Positions 28,923 through 38,527 of a stretch of 64,000 nt of DNA are shown piece after piece. Source of the DNA: Enterocytospora artemiae (taxonomy: Eukaryota > Microsporidia); assembly GCA_038659295.1 (NCBI GenBank), contig JASNGC010000002.1:620001-684000 (forward strand). Reading direction: 5' to 3'. The position numbers and the translations under genes were made by a program. Below the pieces are notes generated by a model that saw only the letters and a program-made list of their open reading frames with translations, did not search any database and was not told the origin of the DNA. Numbering within the stretch: the first letter of the stretch is position 1; each line of letters opens with the position of its first letter.

Positions 28923-30641
28923 TTATTCCAATATCAACTTCCTTTTCTGGACTTTTCTGGTATATTCTTTCAATATTGATTTTTTAATAACCTTATCAGT
29001 ATTCAAAAGATATATATAACAATACATAGTCATACATTGCATTTCTACATCTAGCATCTCACATGAGTCTAACATACAGGCCATAAAATAATCCTGAAGC
29101 TCTTTGGAATCCTGTATTTCTTCTCTCAGCAGATTGAAAAAAACACTCGCTCTGGATATCACATCCTCTATGTTATTTGTGGAATTAATTTCTGAATCAG
29201 CAACGATCTCTATGAAGAAAAGGGCAAATGCCTCGATGCACTCCATTTTATTAGCATTCCAAAATATCTTGAAATGTGTGATGGTTTGTTGAACAGAACT
29301 TTCAATAATTTGCTGAATGGGCTTTTTTATCGTTTTTTTCATATAGTTTATAAAATCATCAAAAAATGAATCTTGGGTTTTGCAATCAAGCTCCTTGATA
29401 CACACATCAACATATGTGTCTATTTCAAAGTTGTCAATAACACCACCATTACACAGAACAATCTTACATTCTCCAATATTCTGTGTATAACACACCTCCC
29501 ATGCAGAGGATTCGATCATTACATCTTCATTCACAAGATATACAGATTCATCATACCCAGCACTTCGAGATAAATCAACATTAGAATGGATGTAAACCAT
29601 GTTTGGATTTACCGCAATCGTACTTCTATTCTTGAATCTATTACTATCTTGAAAAGCGATATTTGCCAGCCCTTCAAATTCTCCATTTATCATTAAGTAA
29701 TCCCATAGTGTTATGATCTCTCTGCTATAATAGTTATTATTCCCGGAAGATATGTACTTCTTACTTTCAAAATTATCCACTGAATTGTTGAATTTAAAAT
29801 TTAATAATTCATGATCGCGAACCGTAAAAAATTTCATTGATGGAAGAAATGCCTCACCAATGGAGTTAATTAAATCAGGAATATCTCTACAGTCAAAATT
29901 ATCTATAAATAACTCGAATAAGTGTGGATTAGCAAAAAATATTGTGGGCGATGAAAGAATCTCTAATCTATGTCCATGGGATGTGTCATCCAACGATGAT
30001 GGCGAACCGAAATACTTATCGCATATTCCATTTAATTGAGATGCCTGACCAAAAACACTATTTTCTGAGCTTTTACTTATCCCTCTGTGTTTTGGAGCTC
30101 TTTCCAACCCTAAAATCTTGTTGTCTTTTGTCAATTTATATATAAATTCTTCTGGGTCATTTGACTCTCTTTTATATACAAAAAAGGTACAAATTTTATC
30201 ACTAAGCTTGTGAAATTTTTCAAGCCTCTTCAAATTAACATTTGAGAAGTGATTTGAGTGAATTACAAGAAAATCCTTTTTAAAATCGAACTTCACTAGT
30301 CCTCTAAAAAGAGCTCCAAGGTCTTCTAAATAGGAGCCTTCACCCTTGGCCTCATGGGTATCATTATAATAAACAAATTCCATGCTACTGAAAAGAATTG
30401 TAGATTCAATCATTTTGATAATCGACTTTAGATGTTTCCCTGCAATAATAACTTTTGTAAAATTCTGTTCCTTTAGATTTTGCAAAATATAGTATATTAA
30501 CGGACAATTGTCGACAGGAAAAAGCGAAATATTTTCTAAAATATTTGTCATTGCCAATGGAATTTCTTTAGCTTCGTAAAAATCACAAATCAGTAATACA
30601 AGGTTATTGTTATATGCGAATTCCTTCGTTAATGGTTTCAT
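28923..30641 (-). CDS. GCD6: Translation initiation factor eIF2B subunit epsilon
   Basis: Catalytic subunit of the guanine-nucleotide exchange factor for eIF2. From the ATG at 30641 it is 572 residues (yeast Gcd6: 712). The N-terminal part is a degenerate nucleotidyltransferase domain (ICDFYEAKEIPLAMTN ... LFPVDNCPLIYYILQNLKEQNFTKVI), then a short left-handed beta-helix region (about 340-410, VDLSRSAGYDESVYLVNEDVMIESSAWE), then a C-terminal W2 HEAT domain (about 440-572) with acidic and aromatic residues. Its substrate partner eIF2-beta lies divergently next door, start to start 262 bases apart. The start follows CCACCCTTCTTCT. Identity is well supported by the three-domain order. Confidence 0.85.
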   Translation of the reverse strand: MKPLTKEFAYNNNLVLLICDFYEAKEIPLAMTNILENISLFPVDNCPLIYYILQNLKEQNFTKVIIAGKHLKSIIKMIESTILFSSMEFVYYNDTHEAKGEGSYLEDLGALFRGLVKFDFKKDFLVIHSNHFSNVNLKRLEKFHKLSDKICTFFVYKRESNDPEEFIYKLTKDNKILGLERAPKHRGISKSSENSVFGQASQLNGICDKYFGSPSSLDDTSHGHRLEILSSPTIFFANPHLFELFIDNFDCRDIPDLINSIGEAFLPSMKFFTVRDHELLNFKFNNSVDNFESKKYISSGNNNYYSREIITLWDYLMINGEFEGLANIAFQDSNRFKNRSTIAVNPNMVYIHSNVDLSRSAGYDESVYLVNEDVMIESSAWEVCYTQNIGECKIVLCNGGVIDNFEIDTYVDVCIKELDCKTQDSFFDDFINYMKKTIKKPIQQIIESSVQQTITHFKIFWNANKMECIEAFALFFIEIVADSEINSTNNIEDVISRASVFFNLLREEIQDSKELQDYFMACMLDSCEMLDVEMQCMTMYCYIYLLNTDKVIKKSILKEYTRKVQKRKLILE

Positions 30642-30900
30642 AGAAGAAGGGTGGATAAGGAGAAAAATTGTACATAAATTTGCTATATATAGAAATCTAT
30701 CCAACGATACAAAGATTTGATTGTGTCTTTTAATGTATTTATAAACTTTTGTTTCGGAATTTACTCCATTCAATTGATCCTGGTTTCCAGTGTTTTTCGC
30801 CTTAAAAATTTTTTTGAAAATATAAACACCAAAAATCTGGATTTAATATTCAATATATTGCTTGTATCCAATTTATAGAAATTTTTTATTTTCCTTTTTG

Positions 30901-30903
30901 CCC
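30901..30903 (+). promoter_or_regulatory. CCC start motif abutting eIF2-beta
   Basis: TTTTTG then CCC directly touches the ATG. The divergent eIF2B-epsilon gene has its own motif (minus-strand CCC at 30649-30651), so both genes appear to have independent start elements inside the shared 262-base spacer. Confidence 0.5.
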
Positions 30904-31509
30904 ATGATAGATGATTCTTCGAGCAGTGATGACGATTTTCTTCTGCCGGTGGGGTTGTCTAAAATGAGCTTAAATAAGCTCAAGCCACAAACTGTGTCTG
31001 TATTTGCTCGTAAAAAAGTCTCCACAAACGAGGAAAATGTTATTTCCAGCTTGCGATACGAATCTCTACTGAACAGAGCTAAGGACATTTTGAAAGCAAA
31101 TAGCTCTGATGAATCAAGAAAGAAGTTGAAACTCGTGGTGACTCGAAAGAACCGCAAAACACAAATCAATGTCAATGAGTTAGCAGTTCAAATGAATCGC
31201 CAGGTAGAACACTTAACCAAATTTATTCTTTCCCATCTATATTCGGAGGGTTCTGTCAATGAAAATGGAATCTTGAATATTGATGGGAGATTTGTTCAAA
31301 GTGAGATTGAGAATGTTTTACGAAATTTTATAGAGTTGTATGTTGTGTGTAAATCATGTGATAATGTAGATTCAACTGTTATAATCAGGGAAAATCGACT
31401 CTATTTTCTAAAGTGCGAGGTATGCAATTCCAGAAGATGTGTAGGGAATACAATAGAGGGATTTAATTTGAAAGAGGATGCTAAGCAAAAAATGAGAAAT
31501 ATTTTATAG
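30904..31509 (+). CDS. SUI3: Translation initiation factor eIF2 subunit beta
   Basis: Beta subunit of the eIF2 ternary complex that brings Met-tRNAi to the 40S subunit. The 201-residue protein has an acidic SSSSDDDF N-terminus but not the poly-lysine boxes usual in yeast and animals, which bind eIF2B-epsilon and eIF5. The core domain (about 90-160, QMNRQVEHLTKFILSHLYSEGS ... DGRFVQSEIENVLRNFIELYVVC) is typical. The C4 zinc ribbon at about 161-187 reads C-x2-C ... C-x2-C. The ATG at 30904 directly follows TTTGCCC, which rules out the longer frame. Loss of the K-boxes is either real reduction or masked by divergence. Identity is secure. Confidence 0.93.
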   Translation: MIDDSSSSDDDFLLPVGLSKMSLNKLKPQTVSVFARKKVSTNEENVISSLRYESLLNRAKDILKANSSDESRKKLKLVVTRKNRKTQINVNELAVQMNRQVEHLTKFILSHLYSEGSVNENGILNIDGRFVQSEIENVLRNFIELYVVCKSCDNVDSTVIIRENRLYFLKCEVCNSRRCVGNTIEGFNLKEDAKQKMRNIL

Positions 31510-31543
31510 AATAAATTGATTAATTTCATATGAATATGTTTAA

Positions 31544-31726
31544 TTATATGTGGAATTTTCCTGAGCCCTCAACGATAGGGATGATATTGATATTCAATCT
31601 ATACATTAAAAAAAGTGGGAGAGTATCGATCAAAAATTGTTGTTCCTTAGTTGTAATAAAAACCATGTTATGATTCATTAAATGAGTGCAATCATATTGG
31701 AAAAAATTATTGATATAAATCACCAT
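31544..31726 (-). CDS. Possible 60-residue small protein
   Basis: An ATG-initiated frame of 60 codons between the convergent eIF2-beta and membrane-protein genes. The C-terminal part (KEQQFLIDTLPLFLMYRLNINIIPIV) looks like ordered protein sequence with alternating hydrophobics. No start motif of the CCC type directly before it and no recognised family, so it may be chance. Confidence 0.3.
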   Translation of the reverse strand: MVIYINNFFQYDCTHLMNHNMVFITTKEQQFLIDTLPLFLMYRLNINIIPIVEGSGKFHI

Positions 31727-31823
31727 TAAGTAATAATTTGTCCAAGCACATATGGACTTTTATAATATAAATTACATTATGCAATCATCTATTTTTCTAT
31801 AGTTTTATTATTTTGAAATTGCA

Positions 31824-32642
31824 TCAGCTTTCACATAAAGTTTTGCGGGTAGTTCTGAACCATAGATACTGAAGCTTTGGAATATAAAATAGCAGAACAC
31901 TAGCAATCATCCAAAGTAAAAATGATCCAAAGCTTCGGCTTTTTTTCTTAAGACATAGATCATAGAAAAATTCCTTAAAGTCATATGGAATTCCAAAAGT
32001 GATATCAGAGATGGTTAGTAATAATATAGCCCCAATAATGGAATAGGATATGGAAATTAAAATGGTGTTAAGTAGAAAAAAGGTTGCAGATGTAAATATG
32101 ATTCCCAGAACCGGATGGCTCATATTGAGCAATGCTAGTTTAAGTTCATCAGGAACATCTTCAGAGATATTTTTAATCAGGGGCTCAAAAAATCCGAGCA
32201 GTGTGATCAAAGTGCATGTGTAAAGAACAAAGCATATATAGTATATTGCGCTATTGAATGTAAGTACGATGGTGGTTGATATGATTAGTGTAAACACAAA
32301 AACACTTGAATGCTGAAAACTTTCAAATGCCTTTGATAGTAATTCATTGTCTATAGACCTACGAGAATATGATTCAAGATATGCTTTGATTTTTGCGCTG
32401 CTAGAAAACACCACCATGACAATCAATGGATATGTAGCAAATATCCTTTTGGAAGGTTTTACCATAATTGCGGTAAAAATAGAAACTGGAATTAGAGTAG
32501 TCCAAAAAAGGGGGACAAGAGAGTTAAATGAATTGTCCGAGAGAACCTTTTTCAAATTTTCCTCGTATGTATCAATTATAAATTTGAGTGTAAATGACAA
32601 AAACGAGAAAGCAAATAACAAGGTTGAGCTGAAAAATTCCAT
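31824..32642 (-). CDS. Hypothetical multi-span membrane protein
   Basis: The 272-residue protein begins with a hydrophobic segment that could be a signal anchor (about 4-22) and has around six to seven further hydrophobic spans (near 44-62, 70-82, 113-150, 175-215 and 243-258). Short polar loops include SSSAKIKAYLESYSRR and KKKSRSFGS. No transporter or enzyme signature was seen. The start lies three bases after GACCCT, a clear start motif, so the gene is real. ER or Golgi residence is plausible but unproven. Confidence 0.72.
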   Translation of the reverse strand: MEFFSSTLLFAFSFLSFTLKFIIDTYEENLKKVLSDNSFNSLVPLFWTTLIPVSIFTAIMVKPSKRIFATYPLIVMVVFSSSAKIKAYLESYSRRSIDNELLSKAFESFQHSSVFVFTLIISTTIVLTFNSAIYYICFVLYTCTLITLLGFFEPLIKNISEDVPDELKLALLNMSHPVLGIIFTSATFFLLNTILISISYSIIGAILLLTISDITFGIPYDFKEFFYDLCLKKKSRSFGSFLLWMIASVLLFYIPKLQYLWFRTTRKTLCES

Positions 32643-33554
32643 TTAGGGTCAAAAAAGTATTGATTTTCAAAAATCAGGATTAGGAAACAGTAAATTCATA
32701 CAAAGAATCACCAATTGAAGCTAATAGAATTGACAAACCTTATTATTCTATATTTCACAAATAAATATTTATAAATTTTCTTTTGTTATAAAAATAAATA
32801 AAAGATGATCGTTAAGCTATGATAATTTTCATTCGAATTTATACTACGAAAAGCATGTTGTAATATTGAAATGTGTTTGAGTGGTATATCCATTAAGTTT
32901 TGAATTACTATATATGTAAGAAAAATAAGTAAAAAAGTTAATATAAGATATTTGCTAGGCCAAGGTTGTAGCTAGACATATTAATGACATTAAATCTTCA
33001 ATATTTCCCTTTTGATAATTAAAAATTCAATTAATTGGGTTGAATAAGTGTTACTCCAGATTACTTTGTATCACCTATTCAAAAAAGGTATTAGACCTCA
33101 AAGGAGGAATGAAACAGTGGTATTTTAAAATAGTTACTTCTATTATTAAGAACATCTAAGTAATAGTGATATGCATATAAAAGATTATACTATTTAGATT
33201 TTAAACTAATTGCTTTTTCAAGATTTATTATAAAACCAACAATTCAAATAAATTAAGAAATATTAGATGGTGGTGTAACTAAACTACCTTTTTTAAGAAT
33301 TGAAAATTTAATTTTGCAATATAAAAGGGTATTGTATCAGCCAATCATTGATCCTGAAATTAAGAATAAAAAAATACTAATAGATATAAATTGAATATAT
33401 TTAATCATTAAGAATATTCTTATGAGGGTTCTCCCTATAACTAACTATTTTTATTTACCACCAATTTATTTGACTAAATTTTCCAATATAAGTCAACCAT
33501 TCATCGATATTTTCCCTCCTTTTAGTGATAAATTCTAAATTTCCATTACCCCTA
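32643..33554. other. Long AT-rich divergent spacer
   Basis: About 900 bases, among the longest spacers in the window. Very rich in A and T with many short in-frame stops. Only the CCCC at 33549-33552 at its right end is recognisable, as the start motif of the ZIP gene. Confidence 0.5.
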
Positions 33555-34493
33555 ATGGAGGTTCAAATGATGATATTTTCTTTACTTATTGCTTTTGGTA
33601 GTTTGTCGTTTTGCTTTCTACCAAGAATTATAGCGAAGACAGCATCATTTCGCAATTCATATGCACATATAACAGTTTTCACTGCAGGGCTACAACTTGC
33701 AACAATGCTGGTTGATATTATTCCCCATATGGCAAACCCACACGATGACCATGGTAAGTCTCACGAAGAACATACTCATACACATCTTGAACATACACAT
33801 GGGCCTAAGGGGCCCTTTATCCTAACTGGGGTAGTATTTATTTTTCTGCTTGCAATCGATGTATTGATTTTACATAGTAAAAAACCCCATAGTCATAAAG
33901 ATAGAGACACATCCTCGAATAATCAGCATTCACATAACGATGATGATGAGACCCATCATAATGAAAATTCAAGCCATATGAATGAATTTCATGGCGAGCA
34001 TAAGCATGGATCTTGTGGCGGAAGCATTGGAACTTGTAATACAGCAACTTTGTCTAAGTCTAAGTCAAAGCTTCAGGCGCTGATAACTCTCATGGCCATT
34101 TCCATACATTCATTTTTTGAAGGTTTAGCAGTTGATTCAGCCAAAATACAATCATCTTATAATGTTGGGCTTGTTCTTCATAAGTTTTTGGAGTCATTTT
34201 CTGTTGGTGCTTCTATTTTTGATTCATCATTTACGCTTTCGACCAACTCACAATTGGTTATTATTTATTCCTTCTTAACACCTTTTGGTATAGTCTGTGG
34301 GAATGTTTTAAGAGAAAAAAGTATGAAGCTTGCACCATACTTTCATGCAGCATCCTTGGGATCTATGATGTTTGTTGTTTTTATAGAAATGATTGGTCAT
34401 TCGTTCTCAGGAGGAAAAAACGGGGTAAAGTTGCTATCACTTGCATCTGGTTATGTAATCGGCTGTGTTGTTATAGATCAAGTTCACGAATAA
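33555..34493 (+). CDS. ZIP-family zinc/divalent metal transporter
   Basis: Eight-span importer of Zn2+ or Fe2+ into the cytosol. The 312-residue length suits plasma-membrane ZIP proteins of subfamily II/I. Spans 1-3 lie in the first ~115 residues. A long histidine-rich loop (about 55-75 and 112-160, with repeated HTH, HSH and HNDD groups) separates them from the core. Spans 4 and 5 carry the metal-site motifs SIHSFFEGLAVDS and GLVLHKFLESFSVG, which give the HxxxE and HKxxE ligands. The start lies three bases after ACCCCT. A secreted-protein or unrelated histidine-rich role is unlikely. Which metal is carried cannot be read from sequence. Confidence 0.93.
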   Translation: MEVQMMIFSLLIAFGSLSFCFLPRIIAKTASFRNSYAHITVFTAGLQLATMLVDIIPHMANPHDDHGKSHEEHTHTHLEHTHGPKGPFILTGVVFIFLLAIDVLILHSKKPHSHKDRDTSSNNQHSHNDDDETHHNENSSHMNEFHGEHKHGSCGGSIGTCNTATLSKSKSKLQALITLMAISIHSFFEGLAVDSAKIQSSYNVGLVLHKFLESFSVGASIFDSSFTLSTNSQLVIIYSFLTPFGIVCGNVLREKSMKLAPYFHAASLGSMMFVVFIEMIGHSFSGGKNGVKLLSLASGYVIGCVVIDQVHE

Positions 34494-34722
34494 ATACTTT
34501 AAAGCTGGTGCAAATTTTAGTTAATACACTTTTAATTTAGTGAATTATTATCTATATCTTTATTACTTAGTAAACACATTACTCTTGCAATTAGGTAAAT
34601 TTTTGTAGAAAACAGATTAGATTAGCAAAATTCATTCTGTTTACCATTTTAAATAAGCCAGAAAACTTTATTTGTTTGAAAAAGAAACAATATTTCCACA
34701 ATTTGCACACATTCTTCCAAAA

Positions 34723-34804
34723 CGTCAACGACAGGAATCGAACCTGCGCGGGAGAATCCCACTGGAGTTCAAATCCAACGCCTTAACCACTCGGCCACGT
34801 TGAC
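34723..34804 (-). tRNA. tRNA-Ser (anticodon TGA)
   Basis: 82-nt class II tRNA on the minus strand: acceptor GTCAACG/CGTTGAC, a D loop with GGTTAA, anticodon stem TTGGA/TCCAG around loop TTTGAAC giving anticodon TGA, a long variable arm (TGGGATTCTCCCG) and T arm with loop TTCGATT. Discriminator G, as usual for serine tRNAs. Confidence 0.93.
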
Positions 34805-34943
34805 TGCCAGGTCTTTGACCATGTATTAAGGAGTAAGTAAATTTGTAATTATGTGTGAACTCTCACGCCGTGAAAAGCTATACAAATAGCCAGATACCAT
34901 ACATTATTTCTGCATAATTATACACTCCAGGATTATACAAATT

Positions 34944-35534
34944 TCATTTATTTTTTTTCTCTATTCTTTCATATAATTTATTATATTCATCAATGTAAGA
35001 AAATCCACTCACCGAAGTGTCAGTAGTTGCCGAGTCCTCAATATAGGTATTTTCTATAAAAGTATTATTAGGTTGACGCTTTTTTCTACCTTTATGAAAT
35101 GTGATACCATGCTTACCAACTAGTCCTTTTTTATAATTAGTAGGCTTAGGATTAGTTAGTAGAGACTTTATTCTAGTACTTCTATTGACCGCTAAACCAT
35201 AGGTTTTTTTAAATAAATCTTCATCAGAGCTTGATATTCGCTTTCTATCGTTTTTTTGTTCTTCTTTATCCGACAATTCTTCAACCTCACCTGAACTATT
35301 ACCATCATCCTTTGGTTCTATTTTAAGTACTTTATTATCTAAATCCTTCCTATTACTTCCGATATTTCTCTTATTCATTTTTTCTTGAAAGGCTTCTACT
35401 AAACTAATAAATGGAATATCCAGATCCAACTCCTCTAACTCTGTTCTGATGTCATGAACCATCTGTTTTCTCAATGCAATTAGCCTATATTTACAATTCA
35501 TCTTAGATTTAACAATCTCCGGAGAAATATCCAT
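34944..35534 (-). CDS. Hypothetical protein, possibly borealin/Nbl1-like
   Basis: The 196-residue protein starts at an ATG seven bases after CACCCTT. Residues ~10-52 form a long amphipathic helix with a KYRLIALRKQMVHDI ... LDIPFISLVEAF pattern, similar in style to the borealin N-terminus that bundles with INCENP and survivin in the chromosomal passenger complex (RIxxxxxxxxxLLxxV ... LPxAL). The middle (~65-110) is acidic and serine-rich. A short basic region (about 125-160, ending HKGRKKRQP) could bind nucleic acid or act as nuclear signal. The next gene to the right encodes KNL1, another chromosome-segregation protein, but neighbourhood means little here. I would not rely on this name without a profile search. 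Confidence 0.4.
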   Translation of the reverse strand: MDISPEIVKSKMNCKYRLIALRKQMVHDIRTELEELDLDIPFISLVEAFQEKMNKRNIGSNRKDLDNKVLKIEPKDDGNSSGEVEELSDKEEQKNDRKRISSSDEDLFKKTYGLAVNRSTRIKSLLTNPKPTNYKKGLVGKHGITFHKGRKKRQPNNTFIENTYIEDSATTDTSVSGFSYIDEYNKLYERIEKKNK

Positions 35535-35972
35535 TATTTAAGGGTGGAAACTCATTTAAACTTTATTTAATGGGTTTAGTAAAAACGATTTCTATAATAA
35601 ATATAAGTTATTTAATGGTTTAAACAAAAGCAGCCTAAAATTGATATTTATCAATTCAAGCCCTGATTAAAAATACCTAATTTTGACTAGCAGATAACAC
35701 AACCATTAGTAATATAGAGTTTTTAAATTTTTAAAACTTCTTGAACCATAAAGGATATTCACAAAGAAAACAAAAATTCATTGTTTTATCCAAAGTTTTT
35801 TAATATTATATTGCGAAAAAAGGACAACAGACTAAACTTAAAGCTATAGCCTATGGTAGATATAATTGGAAATTCTAAACACAATCCGATGCCTTATAAT
35901 TTTTAGTGTATATTTTAATAGTTTATTGAAGTTATTCATCAAATCATCGCTGAAGACACTCAATTCAGAAAA
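35535..35972. other. AT-rich intergenic spacer
   Basis: Lies 3' of the KNL1 gene and 5' of the borealin-like gene on the minus strand. No feature beyond the start motif at 35542-35544. Confidence 0.5.
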
Positions 35973-38195
35973 TCAACCAACTCTTTTATTCATCATCTGA
36001 TAAACAAATCTACTTAATCCACCTAAGTCGTTGAATAAATTAATTTTGGCTCTTAGACGACTATCACCACACTCATCAATTTTCATACTATTAACACCCT
36101 CGCAAATACTATTCCCATCAGCACAAATATTAACACTTTTACATTCTTTTATATCTTCAATGGTTTCATCCACTTCGATTTCTAGATTACTTTTTATGAA
36201 AAACACATGACTTACTCTGCTTTCAGGAATTATTTTAATGTGATATTTGTTATTTGAGTAAAACGACTCTACTTTGAACTTCTCTTCTAATTGTTCCACC
36301 TCTTTCCTTAATCCATTTAATATGTATATTGTATGTATAATTCTATAAATAAAAGATTTTAGGTTAACTTTTTGATTAAAAATTAATTGAGTTGTTAATA
36401 ATCTTGTTGAAATAGATGAATTATTGTTCAGCTCCGTGGAAAAATGGCCAAAATTGGCATTTAGTTGAATATTACTAGTATTGTTCACAGTTGTAGTGTC
36501 TACAATATGATTGGGTGCTGTTGCATTCTCACTTTGATTGCTTAGTTTTATACAGTCTTTCACAAATTCTGTAAATGAATCTCTTATATTGCTTTTTACG
36601 GAGTACTCTACAATGATATTATCACACAGCTTACAAGTAAATTCAAAACCACACACTTCAAGTGTTAATTCACTAGAATGGATTTTTTTGATTCGAATTT
36701 TAAGTAGCTTTACTCCAAAAATATTTTCAAAAGAATTTGCTCTATTTTTCATTTCAGATAGCTGGCCTTCATCAACACTTTTCAGGTAAATTTGATTGTT
36801 CAACTTTGATATGTCTCCTTTCAAAATTTCAAGTCTATCGCCTATGATTCTGATTTCCATTTCTTTCTCCATTTGATGCTTTTGGATTTCCTCATATTCC
36901 TTCTTAATATTTTGGAGAATTCTTTTATGATCAATAACTTTACTCTGAATTTGGGATAAAATAGGATTACTGGAGTTTAACAGATCATTATTTCCCACGG
37001 TGTTACTATTGGTAATATTAAGTACATCATTCAAATCAATATTCATAATGGAATTGCAATTCCCATCTTCTAAATCATTATTTATACTTATGGCAATTCC
37101 ACGGTTTCTCTTCATTATACAGCTATTTATCTCTTCTTTCTTTTGTATTTCCTTTGCCACCATTCTCAATATTTCTTCTTTCTCTAAATCCTTTTCTTCT
37201 TTTTTCCTCTTCAGTTCATGAAGCATAAATATTAGTTTATTTTTATTTTCACAGATTATTTTATTGAACTGTAACTCTTGGATTCTTCTATACTGATACC
37301 ATTCAATTTTGCTCCTATTTCTAGCCTCATTTCTAAGTCTTTTTAGGATAGTAATGTCATTGATTAGGCTTGCAGTACTGCAATCCTGGTGTTTGTTTCT
37401 TATCTGTCTTTGCAATTCCTCCATTTTATTGTTTAGAAATTTACTACAATTGTTTAGAAATATTACTCTTTCTTTCCGAGAATATTCAACGTATATCTTC
37501 AGTGATATATCTACTCTGTTAGTGCTTTTAGAGATTGTTTCTCTCCGGCCCATTTCGGAAATTATTTTATCCAAAAACCTAATGCCAAGATTTGCAAAGT
37601 ATTCATCAATATTTATTGATTTTACTGATTTGGAACTGATTCTAAAATCTGAAGTATTTAATAGACTAGCATTTCCATCATTAGAAGTACCAGCATCATT
37701 ATTAACATTACAATAATTACTGGAATTTGCATTAAGATCATCACCTTCATCCAACTCATCCTTAACGTTTTTGTAATTAGATCCATCTATTTGTAGCATA
37801 TTCCCGTCAACTTCACTCTTTGCCAATAGTAAATCCTTCTGTGGGTTATCATCCACATCATCTACTATTTCTCCCAATAATGAATATTTCAGAGGATCCA
37901 AACTCATTCTGCCTCCCACTCCGCTATTAGCACACACTTCTTTATTAGATTGCTCTTCATATTCTAAAAAAGTTCTCTCTGGAAACTTTTCCTTATTATT
38001 GAAAATATTATCCAAATCCAATTCATTAATATTATAAGAAGAGTCTTCATTCTCTTCGTAACAGAATAATGTCATATCTGATGCATGTTCATCATCCTCA
38101 ATCCTATCCCTATATATATAATCTACCTTTGGATCTGGCATAAAGGAAACACGTCTCTTTCTAGAAGTATCTTCAGCTTTATCTTTATCGGCCAT
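35973..38195 (-). CDS. SPC105: Outer kinetochore protein KNL1/Spc7 (Spc105)
   Basis: Scaffold of the KMN network linking kinetochore, PP1 and spindle checkpoint. From the ATG at 38195 it is 740 residues, short for the family. Close to the N-terminus is a PP1-docking RVSF (residues 15-18), preceded by Lys/Arg as usual. One DMTLF element follows (about 42), which might be a lone MELT-like repeat. Residues ~190-300 hold the Spc7 motif (IDEYFANLGIRFLDKI) and the start of a long coiled coil that runs to about 500. The C-terminal ~200 residues look like the RWD region that binds the Mis12 complex. The start follows CACCCTC by ~12 bases. The RVSF plus Spc7 motif combination makes the call firm. Confidence 0.85.
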   Translation of the reverse strand: MADKDKAEDTSRKRRVSFMPDPKVDYIYRDRIEDDEHASDMTLFCYEENEDSSYNINELDLDNIFNNKEKFPERTFLEYEEQSNKEVCANSGVGGRMSLDPLKYSLLGEIVDDVDDNPQKDLLLAKSEVDGNMLQIDGSNYKNVKDELDEGDDLNANSSNYCNVNNDAGTSNDGNASLLNTSDFRISSKSVKSINIDEYFANLGIRFLDKIISEMGRRETISKSTNRVDISLKIYVEYSRKERVIFLNNCSKFLNNKMEELQRQIRNKHQDCSTASLINDITILKRLRNEARNRSKIEWYQYRRIQELQFNKIICENKNKLIFMLHELKRKKEEKDLEKEEILRMVAKEIQKKEEINSCIMKRNRGIAISINNDLEDGNCNSIMNIDLNDVLNITNSNTVGNNDLLNSSNPILSQIQSKVIDHKRILQNIKKEYEEIQKHQMEKEMEIRIIGDRLEILKGDISKLNNQIYLKSVDEGQLSEMKNRANSFENIFGVKLLKIRIKKIHSSELTLEVCGFEFTCKLCDNIIVEYSVKSNIRDSFTEFVKDCIKLSNQSENATAPNHIVDTTTVNNTSNIQLNANFGHFSTELNNNSSISTRLLTTQLIFNQKVNLKSFIYRIIHTIYILNGLRKEVEQLEEKFKVESFYSNNKYHIKIIPESRVSHVFFIKSNLEIEVDETIEDIKECKSVNICADGNSICEGVNSMKIDECGDSRLRAKINLFNDLGGLSRFVYQMMNKRVG

Positions 38196-38527
38196 ACAAA
38201 ATAAGAGGGTGACAGGAATACATTTGATCTCCAAAGTAAGATTTCCAATGATATACAGAGTAACTGGAAGAATAGCATAAAATCAATGTATATTTTAACC
38301 AAAATAGTAGCTTTATATCGTAGTTTATTTTATGCACAAACATCTTGAATAACAAAAAGTCGATAATATAGCTTTATATGAAATCTCATTGGTTTACTTT
38401 TAAAATTATGAACATTTTGGAATGTCCATAATTTTAATGTGATAGTTAGGTCATTCCTTTCAGGTGTGCCCTTCTTCTCACACTTTTCTTAAAGATGTAT
38501 ATATAAATCAACCTTTTTTACAATAGT
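38196..38527. other. AT-rich divergent/tandem spacer
   Basis: Between aminopeptidase P (stop side) and KNL1 (start side). Only the KNL1 start motif (minus CCC at 38207-38209) is noted. Confidence 0.5.
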
